The translations under genes were made by a program, and so were the position numbers. A stretch of DNA of 64,000 bases from Mycolicibacterium rutilum (GTDB taxonomy: Bacteria; Actinomycetota; Actinomycetes; Mycobacteriales; Mycobacteriaceae): contig NZ_LT629971.1 of assembly GCF_900108565.1 (NCBI RefSeq), positions 3,844,001 to 3,908,000 of the forward strand. Reading direction: 5' to 3'. The notes under the pieces were generated by a model. The model made no database searches. It saw only the letters and a program-made list of their open reading frames with translations, and was not told the DNA's origin. Positions within the stretch are counted from its first letter, which is position 1; every line of letters starts with the position of its first letter. Shown here piece after piece: positions 40,961 to 49,722 of the stretch.

Positions 40961-42135
40961 CAACGCAACTCGAGGAAGAGACGCGCGACGGCACCGGCGT
41001 GCGGATCGTGCTGGACCACGTCTCGAAGGTCTACCCGGGATCTGAGCGGCCCGCGGTCGACGACGTGTCGCTCGACATCCCCGCCGGCGAGATCGTGGTG
41101 TTCGTCGGGCCGTCCGGGTGCGGCAAGACGACGATGATGCGGATGATCAACCGGCTCTCGGAGCCGACGTCGGGCAAGATCATGATCGGCGAGAGCGACG
41201 CGCTGTCGATCCGCCCGACGGATCTGCGCCGCTCGATCGGCTACTCCATCCAGCAGGCGGGGCTGTTCCCGCACATGACGATCCGGCAGAACGTGGGCCT
41301 GGTGCCCGGCCTGCTGCGCTGGGACCGCAAGCGCATCGCCGACCGCGTGGACGAACTGCTCGACATGGTCGGGCTCGAGCCCGCGCAGTACGCGGACCGG
41401 TATCCGCGGCAGCTGTCCGGCGGTCAGCAGCAGCGCGTCGGCGTGGCCCGCGCGCTGGCCGCCGACCCGCCGGTGCTGCTGATGGACGAACCGTTCGGCG
41501 CGGTCGACCCGATCACCCGCAGCACGCTGCAGGACGAACTGCTGCGGCTGCAAAGTGAACTGCGCAAGACGATCGTGTTCGTCACCCACGACTTCGGCGA
41601 GGCGGTCAAACTCGGCGACCGCATCACCGTGCTCGGCCAGCAGTCCAAGGTGCTCCAGTACGACACCCCGCAAAACATCCTCGCGAGCCCCGCCGACGAC
41701 ACCGTGGCCGGCTTCGTCGGATCGGGCGCGTCGCTGCGCCAGCTCGGCCTGATGCGCATCAAGGACGTCGAGTTGCGGCCGCATCCGTCCGTGCACGAGA
41801 CGGATTCGCTCGACGACGTCCGAAAAGTGTTGGCGGGCAGTGAGTTCGACTGGGTGGTCGTGCTCGACAGCCGCGACCGGCCCGTCAGCTGGGTGCGGGA
41901 GAGCAAGCTCGCGCAGGCCGCGTCGCTGGCCGAGGCGACCGAGTCGCTCGACGTGGTGAGCACCCAGTCGACGCTGGAGGATGCGCTCGAGGCGATCCTG
42001 GCCGAACAACACGCCTCGGCCGTCGTGGCCGGGCCGGGCAGCCGCTATGAAGGCGTCGTCACGCTCGACACCCTGATCGACACCATCACCTGGCTGCGGG
42101 CATCCGCGGAAGCGAGCACGGACGGGCAACCGTGA
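40957..42135 (+). CDS. Osmoprotectant ABC transporter ATPase with CBS domains (OpuCA-like)
   Basis: The 392-residue ATPase energises the betaine/choline importer. Walker A is GPSGCGKTT, the signature is LSGGQQQRVGVARALA, Walker B is VLLMDEPFGAVDPI, and the switch histidine is in VTHDFGEAV. Residues 260-385 form a CBS pair, which in OpuA/OpuC systems senses ionic strength or c-di-AMP. The start overlaps the first permease stop (ATGA), and the stop overlaps the second permease start. Confidence 0.92.
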   Translation: MTTQLEEETRDGTGVRIVLDHVSKVYPGSERPAVDDVSLDIPAGEIVVFVGPSGCGKTTMMRMINRLSEPTSGKIMIGESDALSIRPTDLRRSIGYSIQQAGLFPHMTIRQNVGLVPGLLRWDRKRIADRVDELLDMVGLEPAQYADRYPRQLSGGQQQRVGVARALAADPPVLLMDEPFGAVDPITRSTLQDELLRLQSELRKTIVFVTHDFGEAVKLGDRITVLGQQSKVLQYDTPQNILASPADDTVAGFVGSGASLRQLGLMRIKDVELRPHPSVHETDSLDDVRKVLAGSEFDWVVVLDSRDRPVSWVRESKLAQAASLAEATESLDVVSTQSTLEDALEAILAEQHASAVVAGPGSRYEGVVTLDTLIDTITWLRASAEASTDGQP

Positions 42136-42902
42136 CCGCTGTCGCCGACACCGCCCAGAGCGCCCGGACCAACCCGGGCGAACGCCGCCGGCTGCTCATC
42201 CAGCCGGTGCTGGTGCTGGTCGTCGCGGCCGCGGTCATCTTCTGGGCGTTCAACCGCGACTTGACCGCCACCCAGCAGGAGAACATCAACCCCGCGAACA
42301 TCGCCGCGCTGATCTGGCAGCACCTGCTGATCACGATCGCGGTCACCGCGATCGTGCTGGCCATCGGGGTGCCGCTCGGCGTGCTCGTCACCCGGCCGGG
42401 CGCCAAGCTGTTGCGGCCGCTGTTCATGGGGGTGGCCAACATCGGTCAGGCCGCGCCCGCCATCGGCCTGCTGGTGCTGCTGTTCCTGTGGACCGGCAAG
42501 ACGGGGTTCTGGATCGGCGTGCTGCCCATCGCGCTGTACTCGCTGCTGCCGGTGCTGGCCAGCACGATCCTGGGCATCAACCAGGTGGACCGCTCGCTGG
42601 TGGACGCCGGCCTCGGTCAGGGCATGTCGCACCGCTCGGTGCTCACCCGCGTCGAGATGCCGCTGGCGATTCCCTACATCCTGGCCGGGTTGCGTACCTC
42701 GCTGGTGCTGGCGGTGGGCACCGCGACCCTGTCGTTCCTGGTGAACGCCGGCGGGCTGGGCATCCTCATCGACACCGGCTACAAGCTGCAGGACAACGTG
42801 ACGCTGATCCTGGGCAGCGTGCTGGCGGTGTGTCTGGCGCTGCTCGTCGACTGGCTCGGCGGGCTCGCCGAGTTCTACCTCAACCCCAAGGGCCTGCGAT
42901 GA
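42132..42902 (+). CDS. Osmoprotectant ABC transporter second permease (OpuCD-like)
   Basis: The 256-residue permease has six predicted helices and the coupling loop DAGLGQGMSHRSVLTRVEM. It pairs with the first permease to form the channel. The GTG start overlaps the ATPase stop as GTGA, and its own stop overlaps the binding-protein ATG, so expression of all four genes is coupled. The N-terminal 20 residues are hydrophilic. Confidence 0.9.
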   Translation: MTAVADTAQSARTNPGERRRLLIQPVLVLVVAAAVIFWAFNRDLTATQQENINPANIAALIWQHLLITIAVTAIVLAIGVPLGVLVTRPGAKLLRPLFMGVANIGQAAPAIGLLVLLFLWTGKTGFWIGVLPIALYSLLPVLASTILGINQVDRSLVDAGLGQGMSHRSVLTRVEMPLAIPYILAGLRTSLVLAVGTATLSFLVNAGGLGILIDTGYKLQDNVTLILGSVLAVCLALLVDWLGGLAEFYLNPKGLR

Positions 42903-43870
42903 ACCGCCGGCTGATCGCCGTCGCGCTGGCCTGCGTGCTGACGCTGACCGGGTGCGGGCTCGGCGCGGGCAGCACCGTCCCGTTGAACGTGGGCCCCGGC
43001 TCGATCACGCCGAATCCCGGTCTCGAAGGCGTGCGAATCACGGTGGGCTCCAAGGAGTACACCGAGCAGGTGATCCTCGGCTACATCCTCGAGTACACGC
43101 TGTCGGCGGCCGGTGCCGACGTGCGCGACCTGACCGGCATCGTCGGATCGCGCAGCACCCGCGAGGCGCAGCTGTCGGGCCAGGTCGACGTCGCCTACGA
43201 GTTCACCGGCAACGCGTGGATCAACTACCTCGGCCACGAGAAGCCGATCCCCGACAGCCGTGCGCAATTCGACGCGGTGCGCGACGAGGACCTGGCGCGC
43301 AACGACATGGTGTGGCTGGAGCCCGGCCCGATGGACGACACCTACGCGCTGGCCGCCAGTCGCGCGGTGGTCGAGCGCACCGGGGTGCGCACGCTGTCGG
43401 ACTATGCCGAACTGGTCAAGACCAACCCGGCCGCCGCCCGCACGTGCGTCGACACCGAATTCCGTGCGCGCCAGGACGGTTACCCGGGGATGGCGGCGGC
43501 GTACGGTTTCGACCCCGCGCGGGCGCAGACGCCGGTGCTGCAGGTCGGGATCATCTACCAGGCCACCGCCGACGCGACGCAGTGCGACTTCGGCGAGGTG
43601 TTCACCACCGACGGACGCATCGCGGCGCTCGACCTCGTCGTGCTCACCGACGACAAGCAGTTCTTCGCGCACTACAACCCGTCGGTCACGATGAAACGTG
43701 CCTTCTTCGAGGCACATCCGCAGATCGCCGAAGTGACCGCCCCGGTCACGGCCGCGCTGACCAACGACGCGATCATCGAGCTCAACAAGCAGGTCGACGT
43801 CGAAGGGCGTGACCCCAGCGTGGTGGCCCGCGACTGGATGGTCGCGCAGGGTTTCGTCACGGCGCAGTAG
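42899..43870 (+). CDS. Osmoprotectant-binding lipoprotein (OpuCC/ProX-like)
   Basis: The 323-residue lipoprotein has a signal peptide ending in LTLTGC (lipobox), so it is anchored outside the membrane. VRITVGSKEYTEQVILGYIL and QLSGQVDVAYEFTGNAWINYL identify the quaternary-ammonium-binding OpuAC/QAT family. Ligand is probably glycine betaine, choline or carnitine. This gives the cell a high-affinity source for the choline-to-glycine operon at 1538-12637, though it could also serve osmoprotection. An 11-bp inverted repeat follows 6 bp after the stop. Confidence 0.92.
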   Translation: MNRRLIAVALACVLTLTGCGLGAGSTVPLNVGPGSITPNPGLEGVRITVGSKEYTEQVILGYILEYTLSAAGADVRDLTGIVGSRSTREAQLSGQVDVAYEFTGNAWINYLGHEKPIPDSRAQFDAVRDEDLARNDMVWLEPGPMDDTYALAASRAVVERTGVRTLSDYAELVKTNPAAARTCVDTEFRARQDGYPGMAAAYGFDPARAQTPVLQVGIIYQATADATQCDFGEVFTTDGRIAALDLVVLTDDKQFFAHYNPSVTMKRAFFEAHPQIAEVTAPVTAALTNDAIIELNKQVDVEGRDPSVVARDWMVAQGFVTAQ

Positions 43871-43876
43871 TTGCGA

Positions 43877-43923
43877 TTCGGCTATCGACGGCTTCGTTCG
43901 GGCGTACCCTTCCGATAGCCGAA
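43877..43923. promoter_or_regulatory. Perfect 11-bp inverted repeat around the monooxygenase promoter
   Basis: TTCGGCTATCG (43877-43887) and CGATAGCCGAA (43913-43923) are perfect inverted copies separated by 25 bp. The spacer contains TACCCT (43905-43910), a -10 candidate for the monooxygenase gene whose GTG is at 43932. It could be a pair of operator half-sites or, as RNA, a terminator for the transporter operon. No T-run follows. Confidence 0.5.
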
Positions 43924-43931
43924 GGGGGCCG

Positions 43932-45395
43932 GTGGCAGAGAAACGTGCGGTGAAGGTCGCGATCGTCGGCGCCGGAATGTCGGGCCTGTGCATGGCGGCC
44001 AAAATGCAGGACGCAGGCATCGAGACCTTCACCATCTTCGAACAAGCCGACGAGGTCGGTGGCACGTGGCGGGACAACACCTACCCCGGATTGCATTGCG
44101 ACGTGCCGTCGCGGTTCTACTCGTACACCTTCCGGTCCAACCCGGAGTGGTCCCGACTGCTCCCGCCGGGCAACGAGGTCCAGTCGTACTTCACGCAAAT
44201 CGCCACGGAGCGCGGCATCCGCACCCACATCAGGTTCGGCACGCCGGTGACATCGGCGGTGTTCCGCGAGGGCAAGTGGTGGATCAGCACCGCCGGCGGA
44301 TCCGAACCGTTCGACGTGCTCATCACCGCGACCGGCATCCTTCGGGTGCCGCGGTATCCCGACATCCCCGGGCTGAACGAATTCGCCGGCCCGATGTTCC
44401 ACTCGTCTCGCTGGGACCACTCGGTATCGTTGCAGGACAAGCGGATCGGATTGATCGGCACCGGATCGACGGGTGTTCAGATCACCGCGGAACTGGGCGG
44501 AAAAGTCCGCGGGCTCACGATTTTTCAACGCACCGCCCAGTGGGTCTTCCCGTTCCCCAATCCGCGGTATTCACCGATCACGAAGGCCGCGCTCCGGCGT
44601 GTGCCGGTGTTGAGTCGGCTCGGCTACCGCTTCTGGCAGACCGTGTACGAGAACTTCTTCGCCAAAGCGATGGTTCGGCCCGGACTTCGTCGCCGGCTGG
44701 TATCGGCGATGTGCCGGTGGAACCTCAACTTCTCGGTCCGCGACCCACGACTGCGGCGCAAGTTGACACCCGACTATCAGGCCATGTGCAAGCGCATCAT
44801 CGCGGCCGGACACTATTACCAGTCGGTGCAGAAGCCGGGCGTCGACGTCGTCGTCGACCCGATCGATCACATCGCACCCACCGGCGTCGTCACCGCCGAC
44901 GGCACCCTGCACGAGGTGGATCTCCTGGTGATCGCCACCGGTTTCGACGCGCACGCATACGCGCGTCCGATGGAGATCATCGGGGAGAACGGCGTCTCGT
45001 TGGACGAAGCGTGGACGGATGGGCCGCAGGCCTATCGATCGGTCGCGGTGCCGGGCTTCCCGAACATGTTCATGCTGATGGGTCCGCACTCTCCGATCGG
45101 ACAACAATCGTTGGTGATCATCGCCGAAAACCAGGCCGACTACGCGATGTGGTGGATCGAGCGCATCCGCGACGGCGCCATCGATGCCGCGTCCCCGACG
45201 GAAACCGCCACCAAGGAATACAACGAGCAGATGAAATCTGCTATGCCCCAGACAGTTTGGACCACCGGATGCAACAGCTGGTACCTCGACAAGCACGGGG
45301 TGCCCGAGCTCTTCCCGTGGGAGCCCGCTCGCCATCGACGGTTGTTGGCTTCGCCCGAGCCGTCCGATTTCGACGTACAACCCGCTCAAGCGTGA
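43932..45395 (+). CDS. Flavin-containing Baeyer-Villiger-type monooxygenase
   Basis: The 487-residue NADPH/FAD monooxygenase has two Rossmann motifs: VAIVGAGMSGLCMAAKMQDA at the N-terminus and IGLIGTGSTGVQITAEL near residue 175. Between them lies FAGPMFHSSRWDHS, the Baeyer-Villiger fingerprint F-x-G-x3-H-x3-W. YPGLHCDVPSRFYSYTF is also typical. Candidate substrates are cyclic or aryl ketones, and EtaA-like prodrug activation is known in the family. GTG 43932 follows GAAGGGGG. No degradation pathway genes are adjacent. Confidence 0.88.
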   Translation: MAEKRAVKVAIVGAGMSGLCMAAKMQDAGIETFTIFEQADEVGGTWRDNTYPGLHCDVPSRFYSYTFRSNPEWSRLLPPGNEVQSYFTQIATERGIRTHIRFGTPVTSAVFREGKWWISTAGGSEPFDVLITATGILRVPRYPDIPGLNEFAGPMFHSSRWDHSVSLQDKRIGLIGTGSTGVQITAELGGKVRGLTIFQRTAQWVFPFPNPRYSPITKAALRRVPVLSRLGYRFWQTVYENFFAKAMVRPGLRRRLVSAMCRWNLNFSVRDPRLRRKLTPDYQAMCKRIIAAGHYYQSVQKPGVDVVVDPIDHIAPTGVVTADGTLHEVDLLVIATGFDAHAYARPMEIIGENGVSLDEAWTDGPQAYRSVAVPGFPNMFMLMGPHSPIGQQSLVIIAENQADYAMWWIERIRDGAIDAASPTETATKEYNEQMKSAMPQTVWTTGCNSWYLDKHGVPELFPWEPARHRRLLASPEPSDFDVQPAQA

Positions 45396-45518
45396 TGGTC
45401 GTCACATCCGAGCACCTAGTGATCCGTGCCACACAAGTCGGTCTCAAACGCCCGTTGACGTCGTAAGTTCCCGGTTACTGCACGCGTGTGTAGTAAGCGA
45501 TGTCAGGAAGGAACGACG

Positions 45519-45620
45519 ATGTTCGAACTGATCGTTTTCGGGGCTCTTCTGGTCGTGCTCATCGCAGCGCTGGGACTGCCGTACCCGCAGAGCACTTACG
45601 GACGCTGGAACCGCCGCTAG
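45519..45620 (+). CDS. 33-residue single-pass membrane peptide
   Basis: This short gene encodes 33 residues: an N-terminal hydrophobic helix (FELIVFGALLVVLIAALGL, residues 2-20) followed by a polar, basic tail ending RWNRR. It has a strong ribosome site (GGAAGGA) 7 nt upstream of ATG and stops 31 bp before the cobN start. TTGACG (45455-45460) upstream may belong to a promoter. The orientation (basic tail inside) and length are like those of other small bacterial membrane proteins. I do not recognise a family, so the function is unknown. Confidence 0.55.
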   Translation: MFELIVFGALLVVLIAALGLPYPQSTYGRWNRR

Positions 45621-45651
45621 CGCGGCCCCGGGCGTGGGGTAGTAATGGTGG

Positions 45652-48600
45652 GTGGCTCACCCCTCTGACGGACCCGTGACCGACCCGACCGTCCTGCTGC
45701 TGTCGACGTCGGACACCGATCTGATCACCGCGCGCTCCAGCGGCGCCCGGTACCGGTGGGCCAACCCGTCGCGGCTCGTCGACGGCGAACTCGCCGACTT
45801 GCTGCGTGACGCCGACGTCGTCGTGGTCCGCATCCTGGGCGGCTACCGCGCGTGGCAGGACGGCATCGACGAGGTTGTGGCCAGCGGGGTGCCGGCCGTT
45901 GTCGTCAGCGGCGAGCAGTCACCCGACGCCGAACTGATGGGCCACTCGACCACACCCGCCGGTGTCGCGCTGCAGGCACACGTCTACCTCGCGCAGGGCG
46001 GCGTCGAGAATCTGCGGCACCTGCACGCCTTCCTTTGCGACACCCTGCTGATGACCGGGTTCGGCTTCGCCCCGCCCGAGAGCACACCGACCTGGGGCGT
46101 GGTGCCGCGCGACGGGCACGGCGACGGCCCGACCGTCGCGGTGCTGTACTACCGCGCCCAGCACCTCGCGGGCAACACCGCCTACGTCGACGCGCTGTGC
46201 GACGCGATCGAAAACGCCGGTGGCCGAGCGCTTCCCGTGTTCTGTGCGTCGCTGCGCACCGCCGACGCCGAGCTGCTGGAACTCCTCGGCACGGCCGACG
46301 CGCTGATCACCACCGTGCTCGCCGCGGGCGGCGCCACCCCGGCGACCGTGACGGCCGGCGGCGACGACGACACCTGGAACGTTGCGCATCTGGCGGCGCT
46401 CGACATCCCGATCCTGCAGGGGTTGTGCCTGACCAGTTCGAAGTCGCAGTGGCAGAACAACGACGACGGGCTCTCGCCGCTCGACGTCGCGACCCAGGTG
46501 GCCGTGCCCGAGTTCGACGGCCGGATCATCACGGTGCCGTTCTCGTTCAAGGAGATCGACGACGAGGGACTGATCTCCTACGTCGCCGACGCCGAACGCT
46601 GCGCGCGCGTCGCCGGGCTGGCCGTGCGGCATGCGCGGCTGCGCTCGATACCCGCCGCGGACAAGCGTGTCGCCGTGGTGTTCTCGGCCTATCCGACCAA
46701 GCACGCGCGCATCGGCAACGCGGTCGGACTCGACACCCCGGCGAGCGCGATCGCGCTCCTGCGCGCGATGCGCGAGCACGGCTACCGGATCGACGACATC
46801 CCGGGCCTGGAAGCCGGCGACGGTGACGCGCTGATCCACGCCTTGATCGAACGCGGCGGTCAGGACCCCGACTGGCTCACCGACGGACAGCTCGAAGGCA
46901 ATCCGATCCGGGTGTCCGCCAACGACTATCGCGCTTGGTTCGCCACCCTGCCCGCCGAACTGACCGACGCGATCGTCGAACACTGGGGCCCGCCGCCGGG
47001 GGAGTTGTTCGTCGACCGCAGCGCCGATCCCGGGGGCGAGATCGTCATCGCCGCCCTGCACGCGGGCAACGTCGTGCTGATGGTCCAGCCGCCGCGCGGT
47101 TTCGGGGAGAACCCCGTCGCCATCTATCACGACCCCGACCTCCCGCCGAGCCACCACTACCTGGCCGCCTACCGGTGGATCGAGCACCAGTTCGGTGCGG
47201 ACGCCGTCGTGCACCTCGGTAAGCACGGCAACCTCGAGTGGCTGCCGGGCAAGACCCTGGGCATGTCGGCGGCCTGCGGATCCGATGCCGCGCTGGGCAA
47301 TCTGCCGCTGATCTACCCGTTCCTCGTCAACGACCCCGGTGAAGGAACGCAGGCCAAGCGGCGCGCGCACGCCACCCTGGTCGACCACCTGATCCCGCCG
47401 ATGGCCCGCGCCGAAAGTTACGGCGACATCGCGCGGCTGGAGCAGCTGCTCGACGAACACGCCAACGTCTCCGCGCTCGACCCCGGCAAGCTGCCCGCCA
47501 TCCGCCAGCAGATCTGGACGCTGATGCGCGCAGCCAAGATGGACCACGACCTCGGGCTGGAGGAACGGCCGGAAGAGGATTCGTTCGACGACATGCTGTT
47601 GCACGTCGACGGCTGGCTGTGTGAGATCAAGGACGTCCAGATCCGCGACGGCCTGCACATCCTCGGTCAGACCCCGTCCGGCGAGGACGAACTCGACCTG
47701 GTGCTGGCGGTGCTGCGGGCCCGCCAGCTCTTCGGCGGTGAACACACGGTGCCGGGGCTGCGGCAGGCACTCGGGCTGGCCGAAGACGGCCACGACGAAC
47801 GCACCGCCGTCGACGCTGCCGAGGAGCAGGCGCGGAAACTGGTTGCCGCCCTGCAGGATTCAGGCTGGGACCCGGCGACAGTCGACTCGCTCACCGACAA
47901 CCCCGACGTCGCCGCTGTGCTGCGGTTCGCCGCCGCCGAGGTGGTGCCGCGACTGGCGGGCACCGCCAACGAGATACCCCAGATCCTGCGCGCGCTCGAC
48001 GGGCGCTTCATCGCCGCGGGCCCCTCGGGTTCACCGCTGCGCGGACTGGTCAACGTGCTGCCCACCGGGCGCAACTTCTACTCGGTCGACCCCAAGGCGG
48101 TGCCGTCGCGGCTGGCGTGGGAAACCGGTGTGGCGATGGCGGATTCGCTGCTGGCCCGGTACCGGCAGGACCACGGTGACTGGCCCCGCTCGGTCGGGCT
48201 GTCGGTGTGGGGAACCTCGGCGATGCGCACCGCGGGCGACGACATCGCCGAAGTGCTCGCACTGCTGGGCGTGCGCCCGGTCTGGGACGACGCGTCGCGT
48301 CGCGTCGTGAACCTCGAAGCGATCGACCTGGCGGATCTGGGCCGCCCGCGCATCGACGTCACCGTGCGCATCTCCGGCTTCTTCCGGGACGCGTTCCCGC
48401 ACGTCGTCACCATGCTCGACGACGCCGTCGCGCTCGTCGCCGGCCTCGACGAAGCCGACGAGGACAACTACGTGCGTGCCCACGCGCAGGCCGACCTCGC
48501 CGAGCACGGCGACCAACGGCGCTCCACCACACGTATTTTCGGCTCCAAGCCGGGAACCTACGGCGCGGGGCTGCTGCAGCTGATCGACAGCCGCAACTGG

Positions 48601-49245
48601 CGCGACGACGCCGACCTCGCCGAGGTGTACACCGCCTGGGGCGGCTTCGCCTACGGCCGCGGCCTCGACGGCGCGCCGGCCGCCGACGACATGAACCGCC
48701 AGTACCGGCGGATCGTGGTGGCGGCCAAGAACACCGACACCCGCGAACACGACATCGCCGACTCCGACGACTACTTCCAGTACCACGGCGGCATGATCGC
48801 CACCGTGCGCGCGCTGACCGGCAAGGACCCGGTCGCCTACATCGGCGACAACACCCGCCCCGACGCCGTGCGTACCCGCACGCTGTCCGAGGAGACCACC
48901 CGGGTCTTCCGCGCACGCGTGGTCAACCCCCGCTGGATCAACGCGATGCGCAGGCACGGGTACAAGGGCGCGTTCGAGATGGCCGCCACCGTCGACTACC
49001 TGTTCGGTTACGACGCGACCGCCGGCGTGATGGCCGACTGGATGTATGAGCGGCTGTCGGCGGAGTACGTGCTCGACGACGAGAACCGCAAGTTCATGGC
49101 CGAGTCCAACCCGTGGGCGCTGCACGGCATGGCCGAGCGGCTGCTCGAGGCCGCCGAGCGCGGCATGTGGGCGGCCCCCGACCGCGCCACGATCGACGGC
49201 CTGCGCCAGGTGCTCCTCGAAACCGAGGGCGACCTCGAAGGCTGA
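45652..49245 (+). CDS. cobN: Cobaltochelatase subunit CobN
   Basis: The 1197-residue large subunit inserts cobalt into hydrogenobyrinic acid a,c-diamide together with AAA-type partner subunits, which are not in this window. The chain is full length for CobN. It contains VVVRILGGYRAWQDG, HLGKHGNLEWLPGK (metal/porphyrin-site histidines), DRSADPGGEIVIAALHAG and the C-terminal AHGMAERLLEAAERGMW-like block LHGMAERLLEAAERGMWAAP. The GTG at 45652 has no ribosome site. TAGTAA lies 6 nt upstream, so a leaderless start is likely. It is separated from cobG by the accessory block 38963-45620. Confidence 0.95.
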   Translation: MAHPSDGPVTDPTVLLLSTSDTDLITARSSGARYRWANPSRLVDGELADLLRDADVVVVRILGGYRAWQDGIDEVVASGVPAVVVSGEQSPDAELMGHSTTPAGVALQAHVYLAQGGVENLRHLHAFLCDTLLMTGFGFAPPESTPTWGVVPRDGHGDGPTVAVLYYRAQHLAGNTAYVDALCDAIENAGGRALPVFCASLRTADAELLELLGTADALITTVLAAGGATPATVTAGGDDDTWNVAHLAALDIPILQGLCLTSSKSQWQNNDDGLSPLDVATQVAVPEFDGRIITVPFSFKEIDDEGLISYVADAERCARVAGLAVRHARLRSIPAADKRVAVVFSAYPTKHARIGNAVGLDTPASAIALLRAMREHGYRIDDIPGLEAGDGDALIHALIERGGQDPDWLTDGQLEGNPIRVSANDYRAWFATLPAELTDAIVEHWGPPPGELFVDRSADPGGEIVIAALHAGNVVLMVQPPRGFGENPVAIYHDPDLPPSHHYLAAYRWIEHQFGADAVVHLGKHGNLEWLPGKTLGMSAACGSDAALGNLPLIYPFLVNDPGEGTQAKRRAHATLVDHLIPPMARAESYGDIARLEQLLDEHANVSALDPGKLPAIRQQIWTLMRAAKMDHDLGLEERPEEDSFDDMLLHVDGWLCEIKDVQIRDGLHILGQTPSGEDELDLVLAVLRARQLFGGEHTVPGLRQALGLAEDGHDERTAVDAAEEQARKLVAALQDSGWDPATVDSLTDNPDVAAVLRFAAAEVVPRLAGTANEIPQILRALDGRFIAAGPSGSPLRGLVNVLPTGRNFYSVDPKAVPSRLAWETGVAMADSLLARYRQDHGDWPRSVGLSVWGTSAMRTAGDDIAEVLALLGVRPVWDDASRRVVNLEAIDLADLGRPRIDVTVRISGFFRDAFPHVVTMLDDAVALVAGLDEADEDNYVRAHAQADLAEHGDQRRSTTRIFGSKPGTYGAGLLQLIDSRNWRDDADLAEVYTAWGGFAYGRGLDGAPAADDMNRQYRRIVVAAKNTDTREHDIADSDDYFQYHGGMIATVRALTGKDPVAYIGDNTRPDAVRTRTLSEETTRVFRARVVNPRWINAMRRHGYKGAFEMAATVDYLFGYDATAGVMADWMYERLSAEYVLDDENRKFMAESNPWALHGMAERLLEAAERGMWAAPDRATIDGLRQVLLETEGDLEG

Positions 49246-49328
49246 CGGTTCCTAGCGGCGTTGACCCTGCGGTGAAGGCGCTGGGCACTCGAGATTTCGC
49301 GCCGTGGGCGCAGAGTGAACACGATCAG

Positions 49329-49334
49329 TACTTT
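49329..49334 (+). promoter_or_regulatory. Candidate -10 for the tandem FDOR genes
   Basis: TACTTT ends 7 nt before GTG 49342, giving a leaderless arrangement and deciding that start over the earlier GTG codons at 49315 and 49336. Confidence 0.4.
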
Positions 49335-49341
49335 GGTGGGC

Positions 49342-49722
49342 GTGGCTGCCACCTTCGCCGATGTCGCGAAATCCGAGTACATCCTGCTGACCACGTTCAC
49401 CAAGGACGGCAGGCCCAAGCCGACCGCCGTGTGGGCAGCGCCCGCCGGCGACGCGCTGGTGGTCATCACCCAAGAGAAGTCCTGGAAGGTCAAGCGCATC
49501 CGCAACACCGCACGCGTGACGATCGCGCCGTGCGACCGGCGCGGCAACCCCAAGGGTGAAGCGGCGGAGGCCGTCGCGACGATCCTCGACAAGTCGGCCA
49601 ACGCCGCCACCTACGACGCGATCGGCAAGCGCTACGGGCTGGTGGGCAAGACGTTCAACGTTTTCTCCAAGCTTCGCGGGGGAATGAAGAACAACGTGAC
49701 CATCCAGATCAAAGCGGGGTGA
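49342..49722 (+). CDS. PPOX/FDOR-class split-barrel protein, first of a tandem pair
   Basis: This protein of about 126 residues belongs to the PPOX-class, probably F420-dependent FDOR-A-type group. The family block YILLTTFTKDGRPKPTAVWAA (key part LLTTFTKDGRPKPT) is followed by SWKVKRIRNTARVTIAPCDR. It is the positional match of M. tuberculosis Rv2061c (from memory), downstream of cobN. It overlaps the next gene by GTGA, and the two products share the same N-terminal core, so the pair arose by duplication. The start could alternatively be GTG 49315 or 49336. The substrate is unknown. Confidence 0.82.
   Translation: MAATFADVAKSEYILLTTFTKDGRPKPTAVWAAPAGDALVVITQEKSWKVKRIRNTARVTIAPCDRRGNPKGEAAEAVATILDKSANAATYDAIGKRYGLVGKTFNVFSKLRGGMKNNVTIQIKAG

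Noticed and set aside
45396..45651. Possible cobalamin riboswitch before cobN (and likewise before cobG and cobL).
   Set aside because: I looked for the B12-box and conserved helices and saw none. The intervals are short or hold a small gene.
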